From NCBI GenBank assembly GCA_021298605.1, contig JAJTDS010000017.1, positions 1-37,636 of the forward strand: a stretch of 37,636 nt of DNA, given 5' to 3'. The notes beneath the pieces are model-generated. The model was not told the origin of the DNA, did not search any database, and worked only from the letters and a program-made list of their open reading frames with translations. Of this stretch, positions 8,672 through 18,012 are shown one piece after another. Position 1 is the stretch's first letter. Every line of letters starts with the position of its first letter. Source of the DNA: Rickettsiales bacterium (GTDB lineage: Bacteria > Pseudomonadota > Alphaproteobacteria > Rickettsiales > UBA1997). The position numbers and the translations under genes are program-made.

Positions 8672-9601
8672 ATGACCGATAATAAAAGTGCCAAGATTAT
8701 TGATGGCAAGGCTATTGCCAATAATATAAAAAATGAAATTGCTCAACAGGTTAAGGAGATTAAACAAAAATTTTCTATCACCCCTACATTGGCAGTAATA
8801 TTGGTTGGAAGCGATCCGGCTAGTGAAGTTTATGTTGGAAATAAAGAAAAATCTGCTCATTTTGTGGGCATGAATTCAATGCAGTTTAAGTTTTCTGACG
8901 ATATTAACGAGATTGATTTGATTAAAAAAATTAATGAACTTAATTCCGATAACAATGTCCACGGAATATTGGTGCAGTTGCCTTTGCCTAAACATATAGA
9001 TTCAAAAAATGTAATTAAGGCAATTGATTCAATAAAAGATGTTGACGGCTTCAATATAATTAATGTAGGAAAATTATCGGTTGGAGAGCTAGAAGGTAAA
9101 GATTCGGCAATAATTCCTTGCACTCCTCTTGGTTGCTTGCATTTGATTAAAGATGCAATTTCTAAATCTTCTACTTACAGCAGTCTAGTTGGCTTGAAAG
9201 CACTAGTAATTGGAGCTTCAAATATAGTGGGTAGACCAATGGCAAGGCTTTTAATGTTAGAAGGTTGTACAGTTACAATCGCCAATCGCTCAACTAAAGA
9301 TTTAAAATCAGAGTGTTTGCTTGCAGACATAGTGGTGTCAGCAACCGGGGTTCCGAATTTAATAAATGCTTCGATGATAAAAAAAGATGCAATAATTATT
9401 GATGTTGGAATTAATCGTATTAATATTGGTGAAAATAAAACCAAAATAGTAGGTGATGTTAATTTTGAATCTGCAATTACTGTTGCTTCTTCAATAACCC
9501 CAGTTCCTGGTGGAGTTGGGCCAATGACAATAGCTTACTTGCTAAAAAATACTCTTAAATGTTGTTTAAAAATAATCAATAAAAGCCTTAAAATCAATTA
9601 A
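8672..9601 (+). CDS. folD: Bifunctional methylene-THF dehydrogenase / methenyl-THF cyclohydrolase
   Basis: FolD interconverts 5,10-methylene-THF and 10-formyl-THF with NADP, supplying one-carbon units for purines and formyl-methionine. The 309-residue protein shows the catalytic YxxxK (YVGNKEKS), the motif QLPLPKH followed by KDVDGFN, the PCTPLGCL substrate loop, the dinucleotide-binding VIGASNIVGRPMA, and the C-terminal PVPGGVGPMT signature. All are in family order and the length is slightly above the usual 280-300. It begins a plus-strand gene run; the next gene starts 14 bases after its stop. Confidence 0.97.
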   Translation: MTDNKSAKIIDGKAIANNIKNEIAQQVKEIKQKFSITPTLAVILVGSDPASEVYVGNKEKSAHFVGMNSMQFKFSDDINEIDLIKKINELNSDNNVHGILVQLPLPKHIDSKNVIKAIDSIKDVDGFNIINVGKLSVGELEGKDSAIIPCTPLGCLHLIKDAISKSSTYSSLVGLKALVIGASNIVGRPMARLLMLEGCTVTIANRSTKDLKSECLLADIVVSATGVPNLINASMIKKDAIIIDVGINRINIGENKTKIVGDVNFESAITVASSITPVPGGVGPMTIAYLLKNTLKCCLKIINKSLKIN

Positions 9602-9615
9602 ATCATTGTCATTTT

Positions 9616-10308
9616 ATGAAAAAAAAATCATTATTAAGTCAAATAGTTAATAAAGCTAAAAAATTTTCGATTGTTGCTCTTGTAAAAAACAACATTCGTT
9701 TATCAGTTATTTTTGCCACGATATTGTCGATACTAGTCTTGATGTCGATATTTTATAATTTTTATCAAAAATCACAAAATGAAAAATATTCAGCTTTGTT
9801 ATTTGAAGCTATTGCTAAATCTAAACAGGGTCAAATAGAAGAAGCAAAAATTGCTTTTAAAGAAATTGCTGATTCTTATTTTTCAGGTTCTACAAAGCTT
9901 ATTGCAAAGCTAAATTATGCAAATTTATTGATTTCTCAAAATAAAATTGATGAAGCAAAGCAAGTTTATCTCGAAATTAGTCATTCAAGAGGCAATAAAT
10001 TTATCAAAGATCTTGCGGGTTTTTTATATGTAAAAATTATTGCTCAAGACGAAAAATCAATATCAAATCAACAGATAATCAAAGACATAGAGGAAATTGA
10101 AAATAATAACAAAAACTTTAAATATCAAATAATTGAGCAGAAAGCTAATTTGGCAATTCTTCAGCAAAATTTAGGTCTTGCTTTCAAGTCTCTTGCTGAA
10201 ATTGAGGGCGGTAAAGATTCTTCGCAAATTTTAAAAGATAGGGCTAAAGAAAAATTACAAGTAATTTCTGCTCAAGGTTATAAAATAAATAATCAAGAAA
10301 GCAAATAA
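9616..10308 (+). CDS. Membrane-anchored tetratricopeptide-like protein upstream of BamB
   Basis: This 230-residue protein has a basic N-terminus and one membrane helix at about residues 28-48. A soluble helical part follows, with repeats of the form (A)xxxxxxGxxxxAxxxFxxI, for example QGQIEEAKIAFKEIADSY and QNKIDEAKQVYLEIS. This is the YfgM/TPR_21-like layout found next to bamB in many Proteobacteria. In Escherichia coli YfgM is a SecYEG-associated ancillary factor, but equivalence here is inferred from position and domain shape. Its stop and the bamB start overlap as TAATG, which points to translational coupling. Confidence 0.75.
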   Translation: MKKKSLLSQIVNKAKKFSIVALVKNNIRLSVIFATILSILVLMSIFYNFYQKSQNEKYSALLFEAIAKSKQGQIEEAKIAFKEIADSYFSGSTKLIAKLNYANLLISQNKIDEAKQVYLEISHSRGNKFIKDLAGFLYVKIIAQDEKSISNQQIIKDIEEIENNNKNFKYQIIEQKANLAILQQNLGLAFKSLAEIEGGKDSSQILKDRAKEKLQVISAQGYKINNQESK

Positions 10309-11663
10309 TGTCAAAAAGTGTTTTTTTTATTTCGTTAAGTGTGGTATTTTTAACAATCAGCTGTTCTGGAAATAAAAAAACAAAGCCTATAGATCCGGAA
10401 TTGATAGTTAGTTTATCGGCATTAATAAAGCCAGATGATACACTTAAAGATGTTGGTATAGATATTCCTAATCAAAAAACAATTAAATTCTGGTCTGCAA
10501 ATATTCAAACAAATCTTGATATTGAAAATATTTATAAGACATTTGAATATAAAAAAAAATCACTCAACATTAGAAAATCAATAATTTATTCTAAATTTTC
10601 TGCTAATAAATCTAATAATACTGGCTCTTTAGCTATAATAGATAAGGATACTGCTTTTTATCTAGAGCCATCTGGCTATTTGGTCGCGGTTGGCTTGGAA
10701 AGTAAAAAAATCAATTGGCGAAAAAAGATTTTTAAAAGAGTGGATGTTTCTTATCGCTATCCAAAAATTGGTGAAAATCAAGAGGTGATTTTTTCTATTA
10801 TAGGTGATAATCAGGTTGTTGCAAGTCGCAAAAAAGACGGCTTAGAATTGTGGCGAAAAAAAATTTCTGCAATTCCAATTGCAACCCCAATAGCTAATCA
10901 AAATATATTGTTAATTCTTACCAATGATAAGCTTTATTGTTTAAATTCTAGAACTGGTGAAATAATATGGATTCATTCTGCTTCCATCAGCTCTCTTAGT
11001 TTAGTTGGAAGTTCTGCCCCAATTATATTTCAAGACTTTATTATTGTTGGATATAGCTCTGGAGAAATCTACAAGCTAGATATTGCAAATGGTGAGGTGA
11101 AATGGTCTAGAAATCTCAATGTAAAAATTGCTAATAACTCTAATTTTTATCTTAATGATATTGATGCGAATATTATATTAAAAGACAATGCTATTTATGT
11201 CGCCTCTAATAACGGCATTTTAAATGCTTTTAACTTAGAGAATGGTGAAAATTTGTGGAGCAAATCCTTATTCAATAATTCTGAATCCGAACTTTTTTAT
11301 TTTGGCAGTGCTTCTAACTTTTGGTTGGCGGGTAGTTATATATATAGCATTAATAGCGAAAATCAACTAGTAGTTATCGAAAAGAAAAGTGGTAAAATTA
11401 AGCAGATATTTAATCTGCCTCATTTTAAAAATCCTAAAAAACCGCAGACTAAAATTATTTATAGCGGTCTTGTTATGGCGGGCGATAAAATAATAATCTC
11501 TAATGTAAATGGTGATTTTATAATTTATAGCCCAACAGATAACAAGATAGAATATTCTTATATTAGTGGTTTTAAAAATAATCATGCACCAATTATTGTT
11601 GATAATAAAATATATATTAACTTCTCCAATTATTTATTCACGGGAATTGTTAGCTTGTGGTAA
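10308..11663 (+). CDS. bamB: Outer membrane assembly lipoprotein BamB
   Basis: BamB is a lipoprotein of the BAM complex that helps fold beta-barrel proteins into the outer membrane. The 451-residue product begins with a lipoprotein signal whose lipobox is LTISC, cysteine near residue 19. The rest is a beta-propeller of PQQ-like repeats, visible as recurring GxxxWxxxL blades: GLELWRKKIS, TGEIIWIHSA, NGEVKWSRNL and NGENLWSKSL. Length is slightly above the usual 390-440. LptD from this window would be among its likely clients. It follows the TPR gene with a one-base overlap. Confidence 0.9.
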   Translation: MSKSVFFISLSVVFLTISCSGNKKTKPIDPELIVSLSALIKPDDTLKDVGIDIPNQKTIKFWSANIQTNLDIENIYKTFEYKKKSLNIRKSIIYSKFSANKSNNTGSLAIIDKDTAFYLEPSGYLVAVGLESKKINWRKKIFKRVDVSYRYPKIGENQEVIFSIIGDNQVVASRKKDGLELWRKKISAIPIATPIANQNILLILTNDKLYCLNSRTGEIIWIHSASISSLSLVGSSAPIIFQDFIIVGYSSGEIYKLDIANGEVKWSRNLNVKIANNSNFYLNDIDANIILKDNAIYVASNNGILNAFNLENGENLWSKSLFNNSESELFYFGSASNFWLAGSYIYSINSENQLVVIEKKSGKIKQIFNLPHFKNPKKPQTKIIYSGLVMAGDKIIISNVNGDFIIYSPTDNKIEYSYISGFKNNHAPIIVDNKIYINFSNYLFTGIVSLW

Positions 11664-11712
11664 ATTTAAATTTTTAATATTAATATGCGATTAAATTTAA
11701 TTATATTTTAGA

Positions 11713-12510
11713 ATGCAAAATGAATTCGCCATTGATAGCCACTGCCATCTAGATCTTCTTGAAAAAAATGGCTATAACATTGATGTTGTTGTTGCTGATG
11801 CGGTAAAATCAGGGGTCAAGATTATGCAAACTATTTGTACAAATTTTGATGATTTAGATAAGTTAATTGCTTACAGCAATAAATATAGAGAAGTTTATAA
11901 TTCAGTAGGTCTTCATCCTTGTAATGTAAATAAAGAAAATATTCTTAAGGTAGAAGATATGATGAAATTATGCAATAAAAGCCCTAAAATTATAGGAATT
12001 GGAGAGACGGGTCTTGATTTTTATCACCAGAATGATAATCATTTATTGCAAAAACAAAGTTTTTTAAACCATATTGAATTATCTCAAAATACTAAATTGC
12101 CACTAATAATACATAGTCGCAATGCCGATAAAATGATGATTGATATTTTAAAAAGTGAACAAAAAAACTGTAAATTTCCTGCTTTATTACATTGCTTTTC
12201 TAGTTCAGCAGAGCTTGCAAATATTGCAATTGATCTTGATATAAAAATTTCTGTTGCTGGAATTGTAACCTTTAAAAATGCTAAAGAATTGCAGGATATA
12301 ATCAAAAATATTCCTTTAGAATATTTAATGATAGAAACCGATTCCCCTTATCTTGCTCCAGTTCCATATAGAGGGAAAGTTAATCAGCCCGCTTTTGTAA
12401 TTGAAGTTGCTAAAATGATTGCGGTGATAAAAAATCTAGATCTAAAAAATATATTATCTCAAACCACTAGTAATTTTTTGAGTATTTTTAAGAAAGTAAT
12501 TTGTGAATAA
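11713..12510 (+). CDS. tatD: TatD-family metal-dependent hydrolase (DNase)
   Basis: TatD enzymes are TIM-barrel metal hydrolases with 3'-5' DNase activity. The 265-residue protein has the metal-binding DSHCHLD (His10 and His12), GIGETGLDFY, LIHSRNAD, LLHCFSSS and METDSPYLAP-like (IETDSPYLAP) motifs in family order. Length is typical (260-265). It lies 49 bases after bamB and 18 before murD, so it is probably part of the same transcript. In many genomes ycfH/tatD sits next to metG or holB; that is not the case here. Confidence 0.93.
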   Translation: MQNEFAIDSHCHLDLLEKNGYNIDVVVADAVKSGVKIMQTICTNFDDLDKLIAYSNKYREVYNSVGLHPCNVNKENILKVEDMMKLCNKSPKIIGIGETGLDFYHQNDNHLLQKQSFLNHIELSQNTKLPLIIHSRNADKMMIDILKSEQKNCKFPALLHCFSSSAELANIAIDLDIKISVAGIVTFKNAKELQDIIKNIPLEYLMIETDSPYLAPVPYRGKVNQPAFVIEVAKMIAVIKNLDLKNILSQTTSNFLSIFKKVICE

Positions 12511-12528
12511 AAATTAATTTAATTTATA

Positions 12529-14022
12529 ATGTTGGATATAAAATTTAAAAAAATTATTGTTTATGGATTGGGAATTTCAGGCATTTCTACATTAAAATTT
12601 TTTGCTAGAAATTTAATTAATTCTCAAAGTCAGCAATATGAATTATATGCAACCGATGATAATTTAGAGAATATAGAAAAGGCAAAGCAAAAATTAATTG
12701 CAGAAAAATTTTCATTTTTGAACAAAATAATTTTTACTAAGAATAGTGAAATTATTTATGACGAAAAAACCATTATTAGCTTTTCTCCTGGTATTCCGCT
12801 TTATTTTCCAAAGTCTCATCCAATTCTTGATTTGATTAATAAAAGCAATGCTAAGCTGGCATGTGATATTGAAATTTTTTATCGCCTTAATCATAATGAA
12901 AATTTTATTGCAATTACAGGAACTAACGGCAAATCAACAGTTACTGCTCTTGTTGGTTTTTTATTTGAAAAATTGCAATTAAAGTCAGCAATTGGTGGAA
13001 ATATAGGTATGCCCTGTTTTGATTGCGAAATAAATAATATTGATAAAAACAAAGAAACCGCTTTTATATTCGAGACTTCTTCATATCAACTTGATTTACT
13101 TTCTGATTCTCATTTTAAAATATCCGCTCTCACCAATATTACTCCCGACCATCTTGATCGACATAATTCAATGGATGGCTATATTAAAGCTAAGAAAAGG
13201 GTTTTTAATAATCAAAATCAAGAAGATTTTGCGATTATAAATATTGATAATCTTGAATCTAAAAAAGTTTATGAAGAATTATCTAGTAACAATAATCAAA
13301 AAATAGTTGCTATCTCTACCAAGAAAATTCCTCCAATATTAGAGGCAGAATATAGCAAGCCTTTAATGATATCAATGGTTAATGAGGCAATTTATCATAA
13401 TTTTAATATTGGAAAAGTGGAAAAATATCAAAGTACATCGCAATTTCTTAAAGGAGAGCATAATGCTCAAAATATTGCTTTTGCTTTTGCAATAACTAAA
13501 TGCTATTTTATGTTAATTAATCAAGAAATTAATGATGAAAAAATTATTGCAACAATATTGCAATTTGAGGGTTTGAGGCATCGTTTGCAGGTGATAGAAA
13601 AAATTGATAATATAAATTTTATTAACGATAGCAAGGCAACCAATGCGGAGTCAACCAGCAATGCACTTTTGGCTTTTGATAATATCTTATGGATAGTAGG
13701 CGGAAAGCAAAAAGATGGCGGAATAAGTTCATTGAAGCCATATTTTTCAAGGGTTAAAAAGGCATATCTGATAGGAGAATCAAGTGATGATTTTGCAAAT
13801 TTTTTATCTAAAAATAATGTTATTTATCAAAAATGCAATAATCTTCTCAATGCAGTTAATTCAGCTTTTTTTGATAGTTGCGGTCAATTTAAAAATGATC
13901 TAGTTAATAATATACTGCTTTCTCCAGCCTGCGCCTCATTCGATCAGTGGAAAAACTTTGAAGAAAGAGGTGATTTTTTCTGTCTTCAGGCAAAAAAGAT
14001 TGTAAATTCAAAAAAATTATGA
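12529..14022 (+). CDS. murD: UDP-N-acetylmuramoyl-L-alanine--D-glutamate ligase
   Basis: MurD adds D-glutamate to UDP-MurNAc-L-Ala in the cytoplasmic stage of peptidoglycan synthesis. The 497-residue protein has the N-terminal Rossmann strand VYGLGISGISTLKF, the ATP-binding ITGTNGKSTVTALVG near residue 130, the central NITPDHLDRH motif, EGLRHRLQ, and NDSKATNAEST in the last domain. Length is slightly over the usual 440-470. No other mur or fts gene is adjacent, so it is outside a canonical dcw cluster. Its end overlaps pgeF by four bases (ATGA). Confidence 0.96.
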   Translation: MLDIKFKKIIVYGLGISGISTLKFFARNLINSQSQQYELYATDDNLENIEKAKQKLIAEKFSFLNKIIFTKNSEIIYDEKTIISFSPGIPLYFPKSHPILDLINKSNAKLACDIEIFYRLNHNENFIAITGTNGKSTVTALVGFLFEKLQLKSAIGGNIGMPCFDCEINNIDKNKETAFIFETSSYQLDLLSDSHFKISALTNITPDHLDRHNSMDGYIKAKKRVFNNQNQEDFAIINIDNLESKKVYEELSSNNNQKIVAISTKKIPPILEAEYSKPLMISMVNEAIYHNFNIGKVEKYQSTSQFLKGEHNAQNIAFAFAITKCYFMLINQEINDEKIIATILQFEGLRHRLQVIEKIDNINFINDSKATNAESTSNALLAFDNILWIVGGKQKDGGISSLKPYFSRVKKAYLIGESSDDFANFLSKNNVIYQKCNNLLNAVNSAFFDSCGQFKNDLVNNILLSPACASFDQWKNFEERGDFFCLQAKKIVNSKKL

Positions 14023-14735
14023 ATGTTGTAAATTTTAACAAATTTGATTATCATTTTTTTGGTAAAGAATGTTTTGTTGATAGAAATTTATTGAATTTAG
14101 AGAATTTGCAACAAAATTTGCAATTAAAAAATTGCAAATATCAAGAAATTTTATTTTTAAATCAAATTCACAGTAGTGAGGTTGTTGTTATTGACGACTA
14201 TAAAAAAATATATCAAAATGCAATGAAGCCAAATGCCGATGCGATTATTACCAACCTAAAGAATGTTGCAATTGGTTTATTTACTGCTGATTGTGCCCCA
14301 ATTTTATTATTTGAGCCTAATTTGCAAATTATTGCTGCTATACATTGTGGTTGGAGGGGTGCAATAGCTGGAATTATAACTAAAACCATTGATAAAATTA
14401 ACTCTCTTGCCAATTCTCGCAATCTTAATTTATGTGGATTTATTGGCCCAATGATACAGCAAAAATCTTATCAAATTTCGCAAGATTTTTACAATGATTT
14501 TATTTTAAAAGACTTTGCGAATAAGAAATTTTTTATAAGCGATCAAGAAAAGGATAAATATTTATTTAATCTTGGCGGTTATATAGAAGAAGAGCTTCGT
14601 AAGGGAGGTATTAATAATATCTTCAACTCTCAAATTGATACATTTACAAGTGATGATTTTTTTAGTTTTCGCAGGGCTAAATTGTTAAAAATTGAAGATT
14701 GTGGAAGGAATATTTCCCTAATTGCTCTTCGCTAA
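14019..14735 (+). CDS. pgeF: PgeF/YfiH-family multicopper-like protein (peptidoglycan editing factor)
   Basis: YfiH/PgeF proteins bind zinc or copper; in Escherichia coli the protein keeps wrong amino acids out of the peptidoglycan precursor, and relatives act as purine nucleoside phosphorylases. The 238-residue product has the family motifs GLFTADCAPILL, AAIHCGWRGA (metal-binding Cys and His), GFIGPMIQQKSY and FTSDDFFSFRR. The ATGA overlap with murD ties it to a peptidoglycan enzyme that adds D-Glu right after the L-Ala step PgeF is thought to guard, which supports the peptidoglycan role here by inference. It ends tail to tail with the BI-1::RlmJ gene, overlapping by 4 bases. Confidence 0.9.
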   Translation: MNVVNFNKFDYHFFGKECFVDRNLLNLENLQQNLQLKNCKYQEILFLNQIHSSEVVVIDDYKKIYQNAMKPNADAIITNLKNVAIGLFTADCAPILLFEPNLQIIAAIHCGWRGAIAGIITKTIDKINSLANSRNLNLCGFIGPMIQQKSYQISQDFYNDFILKDFANKKFFISDQEKDKYLFNLGGYIEEELRKGGINNIFNSQIDTFTSDDFFSFRRAKLLKIEDCGRNISLIALR

Positions 14736-16264
14736 ATTGCTATTTCTGTTAAGAAATGGCTAATTTTTGATAGATAATCATCTATTTTTCTTTCCAACTC
14801 ATTGTTGATTGAATTTATTATCATCATTCCACAGCTATTCATTTTGCCAATAATTAAATTCTCTGATATTTTTATCTTCTTATATAATATATTAGCAATG
14901 CCAATTTTGTTGATTTTGAAATGAAAATTTTTGATAAAACTTTCGTCAATTATGGGGTACCAAATTAGAATTGTTTGGTCTTGTTGGTGGTTTTTTATTT
15001 CCTCTAAAAAAGCTAGAATCTTTTCATAATCGTCTGAAATTTTATTATTGAATTTTTCAAATGGCGGATCGATTAAAATTAATTTTCTTGTATTATGTGC
15101 TACAGTCTGATTTTCTAGGGCTTTGAAGCCATCTTTTTTAAAAAGCAAGAATTTTTTATTGCCTGCAAAATTTCTTTTTAGGTTGTTAAAAGCTGTTGTT
15201 TCTAGTTCGTAAAATATTCCTTTATCACAAGGTCGAATAAAATGCTTTATAATATAAGGTGAGCCTGGGTAGAAGATTAGTTTGTTTTGTAGATTTTTAA
15301 TTTCGGTTAAATTAATTTTTGCCAAAATATCTAAAAATTTTTTTGGTAGTAAATTCTTTGCTTCTTGATTTTTTAATATTTTTAATATTCCATTTTGCGA
15401 TTCATGGTGCTTACTGCCATTTATAAAATCTGGATCAAAGCTGTATTTTCCCTCCCCAGAATGGGTATCTATAACTAAGAATGGGCTCTTATTCCTAGAA
15501 AACTCTTCAAGGTAGATTATTAGAATTATGTGCTTAAAAATGTCGGCAAAATTGCCAAAGTGATATTGATGTTTGTAGTTCATTGAATTTGGTGATGATA
15601 AAACCAATGCACCGATAGTTGCACCTTTATTAATTGACTCTTGATCGCCAGATGCCATATAATAATTTTGTTTGATTTTTTGCACATCATAAGCAGTAAG
15701 ACCAATGAAAATAAGAGTACCAATGATTGAAAGAGCAAAATAAAGAGCGGGGCTTTTTAAAAATAGATTAACTAGAGATGCAATGATAACACCAATTAAG
15801 CCCATTATTAAAAATGAACCAAAATTTGTTAGGTCTTTTTTTGTAGTATAGCCGTAAATACTCATTGCTCCAAATACAGAGGCGGTAATAAAGAAAACCC
15901 TAGCAACACTTGCCCCAGTATAAACTATTAAAAGAGATGCAAGAGAAACCCCCATTAATGCAGAATATATCCATAAGTAATTTTTTGCAGTTGATGCGGA
16001 AATAGATTGTAATTTAAAAGAAAAGAAGAATACAAATGCGATTGGAGCAAGAATTGCAAGCCAACGAAGCGGAGTTCCAAAAATTAAGTTCATCAATTGC
16101 GGAGAGCTTGCTACTAAAAAAGCAGTTGCTCCAGATATTGCAAGGGCAATTGCCATAAAATTATAAACTTTAAGCATATAGTCTCTAAGACCAGCATCTC
16201 TAACAGCAGAAGATGCGATGGAAGAGCTGTAATAATTTTGGCGAGAATTTGAAAAAATAGACAT
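14732..16264 (-). CDS. Fusion of BAX inhibitor-1 family membrane protein and 23S rRNA methyltransferase RlmJ
   Basis: One 510-residue frame joins two normally separate proteins. Residues 1 to about 222 match the YbhL/YccA BAX inhibitor-1 family: N-terminal AGLRDYMLKVYNFMA, six hydrophobic helices and GLTAYDVQKIK with Asp193. From Met228 it is RlmJ, the enzyme that makes m6A2030 in 23S rRNA: MNYKHQYHFGNFADIFKH, then THSGEGKY, GSPYII and the catalytic DPPF at Asp399. The RlmJ part is full length (283 residues). The BI-1 part stops at IGALVLSSPNS, where relatives continue GALxLYLDFINLF; the last helix and its conserved Asp are missing. The frame is open across the join. RlmJ could also start separately at the ATG at 15583. 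I am sure of both halves; whether one polypeptide is made is open. Confidence 0.9.
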   Translation of the reverse strand: MSIFSNSRQNYYSSSIASSAVRDAGLRDYMLKVYNFMAIALAISGATAFLVASSPQLMNLIFGTPLRWLAILAPIAFVFFFSFKLQSISASTAKNYLWIYSALMGVSLASLLIVYTGASVARVFFITASVFGAMSIYGYTTKKDLTNFGSFLIMGLIGVIIASLVNLFLKSPALYFALSIIGTLIFIGLTAYDVQKIKQNYYMASGDQESINKGATIGALVLSSPNSMNYKHQYHFGNFADIFKHIILIIYLEEFSRNKSPFLVIDTHSGEGKYSFDPDFINGSKHHESQNGILKILKNQEAKNLLPKKFLDILAKINLTEIKNLQNKLIFYPGSPYIIKHFIRPCDKGIFYELETTAFNNLKRNFAGNKKFLLFKKDGFKALENQTVAHNTRKLILIDPPFEKFNNKISDDYEKILAFLEEIKNHQQDQTILIWYPIIDESFIKNFHFKINKIGIANILYKKIKISENLIIGKMNSCGMMIINSINNELERKIDDYLSKISHFLTEIAI

Positions 16265-16407
16265 ATTTTAATTGATAATTAGTTTATAAGTTGTTAAAAA
16301 ACATTAGCCTGTTAATATTAATGCCTTTTAAAAAATTTTCAACAGATTTTTTATAAAAAATAAAAAATTATTTCAGCCCTAATTAATTATAAATCTTTGA
16401 GGTAAAA

Positions 16408-16947
16408 ATGCAATCAAAATCGATTATTTGTTTAGTAGGAATGATGGGAGTTGGTAAAACAACAATTGGTAGTAGGCTTGCAAAAAAACTTGGTTATTAT
16501 TTTATTGATTCCGATCAAGAAATAGAAGATATTGAAGCTATTTCTATTAATGAAATTTTTGCAACAAAGGGTGAGGCTTATTTTCGAGAGCTTGAAAGAA
16601 ATTTTATTATTGATAATCTGCAAAGAGATGAAAAAATTGTTTTTTCTTTAGGTGGGGGTGCTTTTATTAATGAAAAAACCCGCTCGGCTATAAAGTCAAA
16701 GGCAACTTCAATTTGGTTAAAGGCATCGATTGATGAAATATATGCTCGCCTAAGTAAAAAGAAGAATCGCCCCTTGATAAATCAAGCTCAAGATAAAAAG
16801 AATATCATTACTGATCTATTAAAAACAAGAGAGTCAATTTATCAATTGGCAGATTTTAGTATTGATACCAGTGGCAAGGCTTGTGGCAAGATTATCAAAG
16901 AGATTTTTGAAAAACTTGATTTTGAATATAAAGATCAAGGCGATTAA
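16408..16947 (+). CDS. aroK: Shikimate kinase
   Basis: Shikimate kinase phosphorylates shikimate at the 3-OH, the fifth step towards chorismate. The 179-residue protein has the P-loop GMMGVGKTTIGS, the DxD-type motif FIDSDQEIE, the shikimate-binding FRELERN, the FSLGGGAF glycine loop and the lid arginines near KKNRPLI. Length is typical. The start has a clear GAGGT Shine-Dalgarno at about 16399-16403, one of very few in the window. aroK usually precedes aroB; here an RluD-like gene follows instead after 42 bases. Confidence 0.95.
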   Translation: MQSKSIICLVGMMGVGKTTIGSRLAKKLGYYFIDSDQEIEDIEAISINEIFATKGEAYFRELERNFIIDNLQRDEKIVFSLGGGAFINEKTRSAIKSKATSIWLKASIDEIYARLSKKKNRPLINQAQDKKNIITDLLKTRESIYQLADFSIDTSGKACGKIIKEIFEKLDFEYKDQGD

Positions 16948-16989
16948 TTAATAAATTAAATCTTTTAATTTATTATAATTTTAGAAAAT

Positions 16990-18012
16990 ATGAATATTTA
17001 TAAATTTGTTGTTGATGTAGATAGTGCGGGGATAAGGCTTGACAAATATCTAACTCAACAATTTTTGGCAATAAAGCCTGAAATTACCCGCAGTAAAATT
17101 CAAAATTTTTGCGAGCAAAATTTAATTGTTGACGAAGCTGATCGACCAGTAAAAAACTTATCTCAAAAAACTAAAATTGGTCAAGAATTTATTGTTAAAA
17201 TCAAAGATCAAGAGCCTGCTTTAATAAAAGCCAATCAAGTCAAGTTTGATATTGTTTTTGAAGATGATGATATTTTAGTTATTAATAAGCCAATTAATCT
17301 AACTGTTCATCCGGGTGCTGGGAATTATCAAGATACATTAGTTAATGGTTTGCTTTTTAGCCATTCTAGTCAATTATCAACTATTAACGGAAATATTAGG
17401 CCGGGAATAGTGCATCGCCTTGACAAAGACACTAGCGGTTTATTGTTGGTTGCAAAAAATGATTTCACTCATTTGAAATTAAGTACCGCTTTACAAAAAA
17501 GAAATATTAATCGCTATTATTTTGCTTTTATATATGGTGCCTTGAGCCCAAGTAGTGGAACTATTAATCGCAACATTATTCGTTCAAATAAAAATCGCCT
17601 TAAAATGATGGTTACCAATAATGATGGCAAGGTTGCAATTACTCACTATCAAACTAAGGAGGTTTATGGTGATAATTTTGCTAGCCTAGTAGAGTGCAAG
17701 CTAGAAACTGGCAGAACTCATCAAATTAGGGTTCATTTTGAGTCAATTAAGCATTCTTTAATTGGTGACCAGCTTTATAATTCTTGTAGAAAAAACTTAG
17801 TCAGCAATAATTTACTAGGGCTTGATATTGATAAGTATAATCAAATAAAAGATTATGTTGAGAATTTTAGCCACCAAGCTCTTCATGCTTACAGAATAAG
17901 CTTTCTTCATCCAAGAAGCGAGAAATTAATGTCTTTTGAGGTGCCATTTCCAGAAGATTTAAAAAAATTACAAAATTTACTAAATGATTTAAATAGTGCA
18001 AAAAAATCTTGA
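16990..18012 (+). CDS. rluD: RluC/RluD-family 23S rRNA pseudouridine synthase
   Basis: This family isomerises uridines to pseudouridine in helix 69 (RluD) or domains II/V (RluC) of 23S rRNA. The 340-residue protein starts with an S4 RNA-binding domain (GIRLDKYLTQQF, RSKIQNFCEQNLI) and has the catalytic motif RPGIVHRLDKDTSGLLLVAKN with the nucleophilic aspartate near residue 145. The RTHQIRVHFESI motif follows. RluD and RluC cannot be told apart with confidence by eye; HRLDKDTSG fits either, and the symbol is the more common assignment for a single copy. Its end overlaps miaA by 17 bases. Confidence 0.85.
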   Translation: MNIYKFVVDVDSAGIRLDKYLTQQFLAIKPEITRSKIQNFCEQNLIVDEADRPVKNLSQKTKIGQEFIVKIKDQEPALIKANQVKFDIVFEDDDILVINKPINLTVHPGAGNYQDTLVNGLLFSHSSQLSTINGNIRPGIVHRLDKDTSGLLLVAKNDFTHLKLSTALQKRNINRYYFAFIYGALSPSSGTINRNIIRSNKNRLKMMVTNNDGKVAITHYQTKEVYGDNFASLVECKLETGRTHQIRVHFESIKHSLIGDQLYNSCRKNLVSNNLLGLDIDKYNQIKDYVENFSHQALHAYRISFLHPRSEKLMSFEVPFPEDLKKLQNLLNDLNSAKKS

